Both the position numbers and the translations under genes were made by a program. From contig JBIKLY010000096.1 in assembly GCA_044359525.1 (NCBI GenBank), positions 1-11,770 of the forward strand: a DNA stretch of 11,770 nucleotides, given 5' to 3'. This document shows, piece by piece, positions 11,634 through 11,770 of this stretch. The notes beneath the pieces were generated by a model that did not search any database, had not been told where the DNA came from, and saw nothing but the letters and a program-made list of their open reading frames with translations. The DNA is from CAJBIL01 sp044359525. GTDB taxonomy: Bacteria; Pseudomonadota; Gammaproteobacteria; Burkholderiales; Rhodocyclaceae. Positions within the stretch are counted from its first letter, which is position 1. Every line of letters starts with the position of its first letter.

Positions 11634-11770
11634 GATGTTCTCCAGTCACGTTCGGTGGTTCAATGCCGGGGGCTGCGTGCTGCAGTGTTCCGGCTCCGGT
11701 GCTGGCATATTCTCGTTATTTTCCCGCCTTTGTTTGTTGCCCGACAGCAGGCTTATGGGTGGGGGAAGCT

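Overview
The window looks like chromosomal DNA of a facultatively anaerobic betaproteobacterium. The high-GC codon use, the assimilatory nitrate transporter beside a phosphatase-kinase fusion, an NsrR-type NO sensor and a 410-aa SerA would all fit a Rhodocyclaceae-like genome (Dechloromonas/Azospira/Thauera type). This placement rests on gene style only. No rRNA, tRNA or CRISPR was seen.

Bases 1-2230 are an accessory stretch of lower coding density. A HigB-type toxin gene is broken by a one-base frameshift, while its XRE antitoxin is intact (291-921). A ParE-type toxin with an unusual ~150-aa partner lies on the minus strand (1332-2073), with a clear sigma70 promoter. A perfect 16-bp inverted repeat sits at 2181-2228.

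Bases 2230-6801 are a nitrate-assimilation block on the plus strand. A consensus sigma54 promoter (2508-2523) and a leader hairpin precede a NasA-type nitrate transporter. Then come a Phd/PIN toxin-antitoxin pair with its own promoter inside a perfect 16-bp palindrome, a possible 25-codon micro-ORF, a PP2C phosphatase-Ser/Thr kinase fusion with a C-terminal membrane anchor, and a small CbiX-type chelatase that could supply siroheme for nitrite reductase. The TA pair appears to have been inserted between nasA and the kinase gene, which are neighbours in Pseudomonas aeruginosa.

Bases 6803-11328 look like a nitric-oxide/Fe-S stress block. A minus-strand nsrR faces a tightly packed plus-strand series: MIP18/DUF59 Fe-S assembly factor, 12-TM histidine-bearing NnrS-like membrane protein, ferredoxin-NADP reductase, phosphoglycerate dehydrogenase SerA and a hemerythrin-like protein. 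The series starts with a sigma70-like promoter followed at once by a 25-bp dyad resembling the NsrR box. It ends at a strong GC hairpin. I infer one NO-responsive transcription unit that couples Fe-S repair, electron supply, a di-iron protein and possibly serine/cysteine supply. A conserved small protein of unknown function follows on the minus strand (11361-11633).
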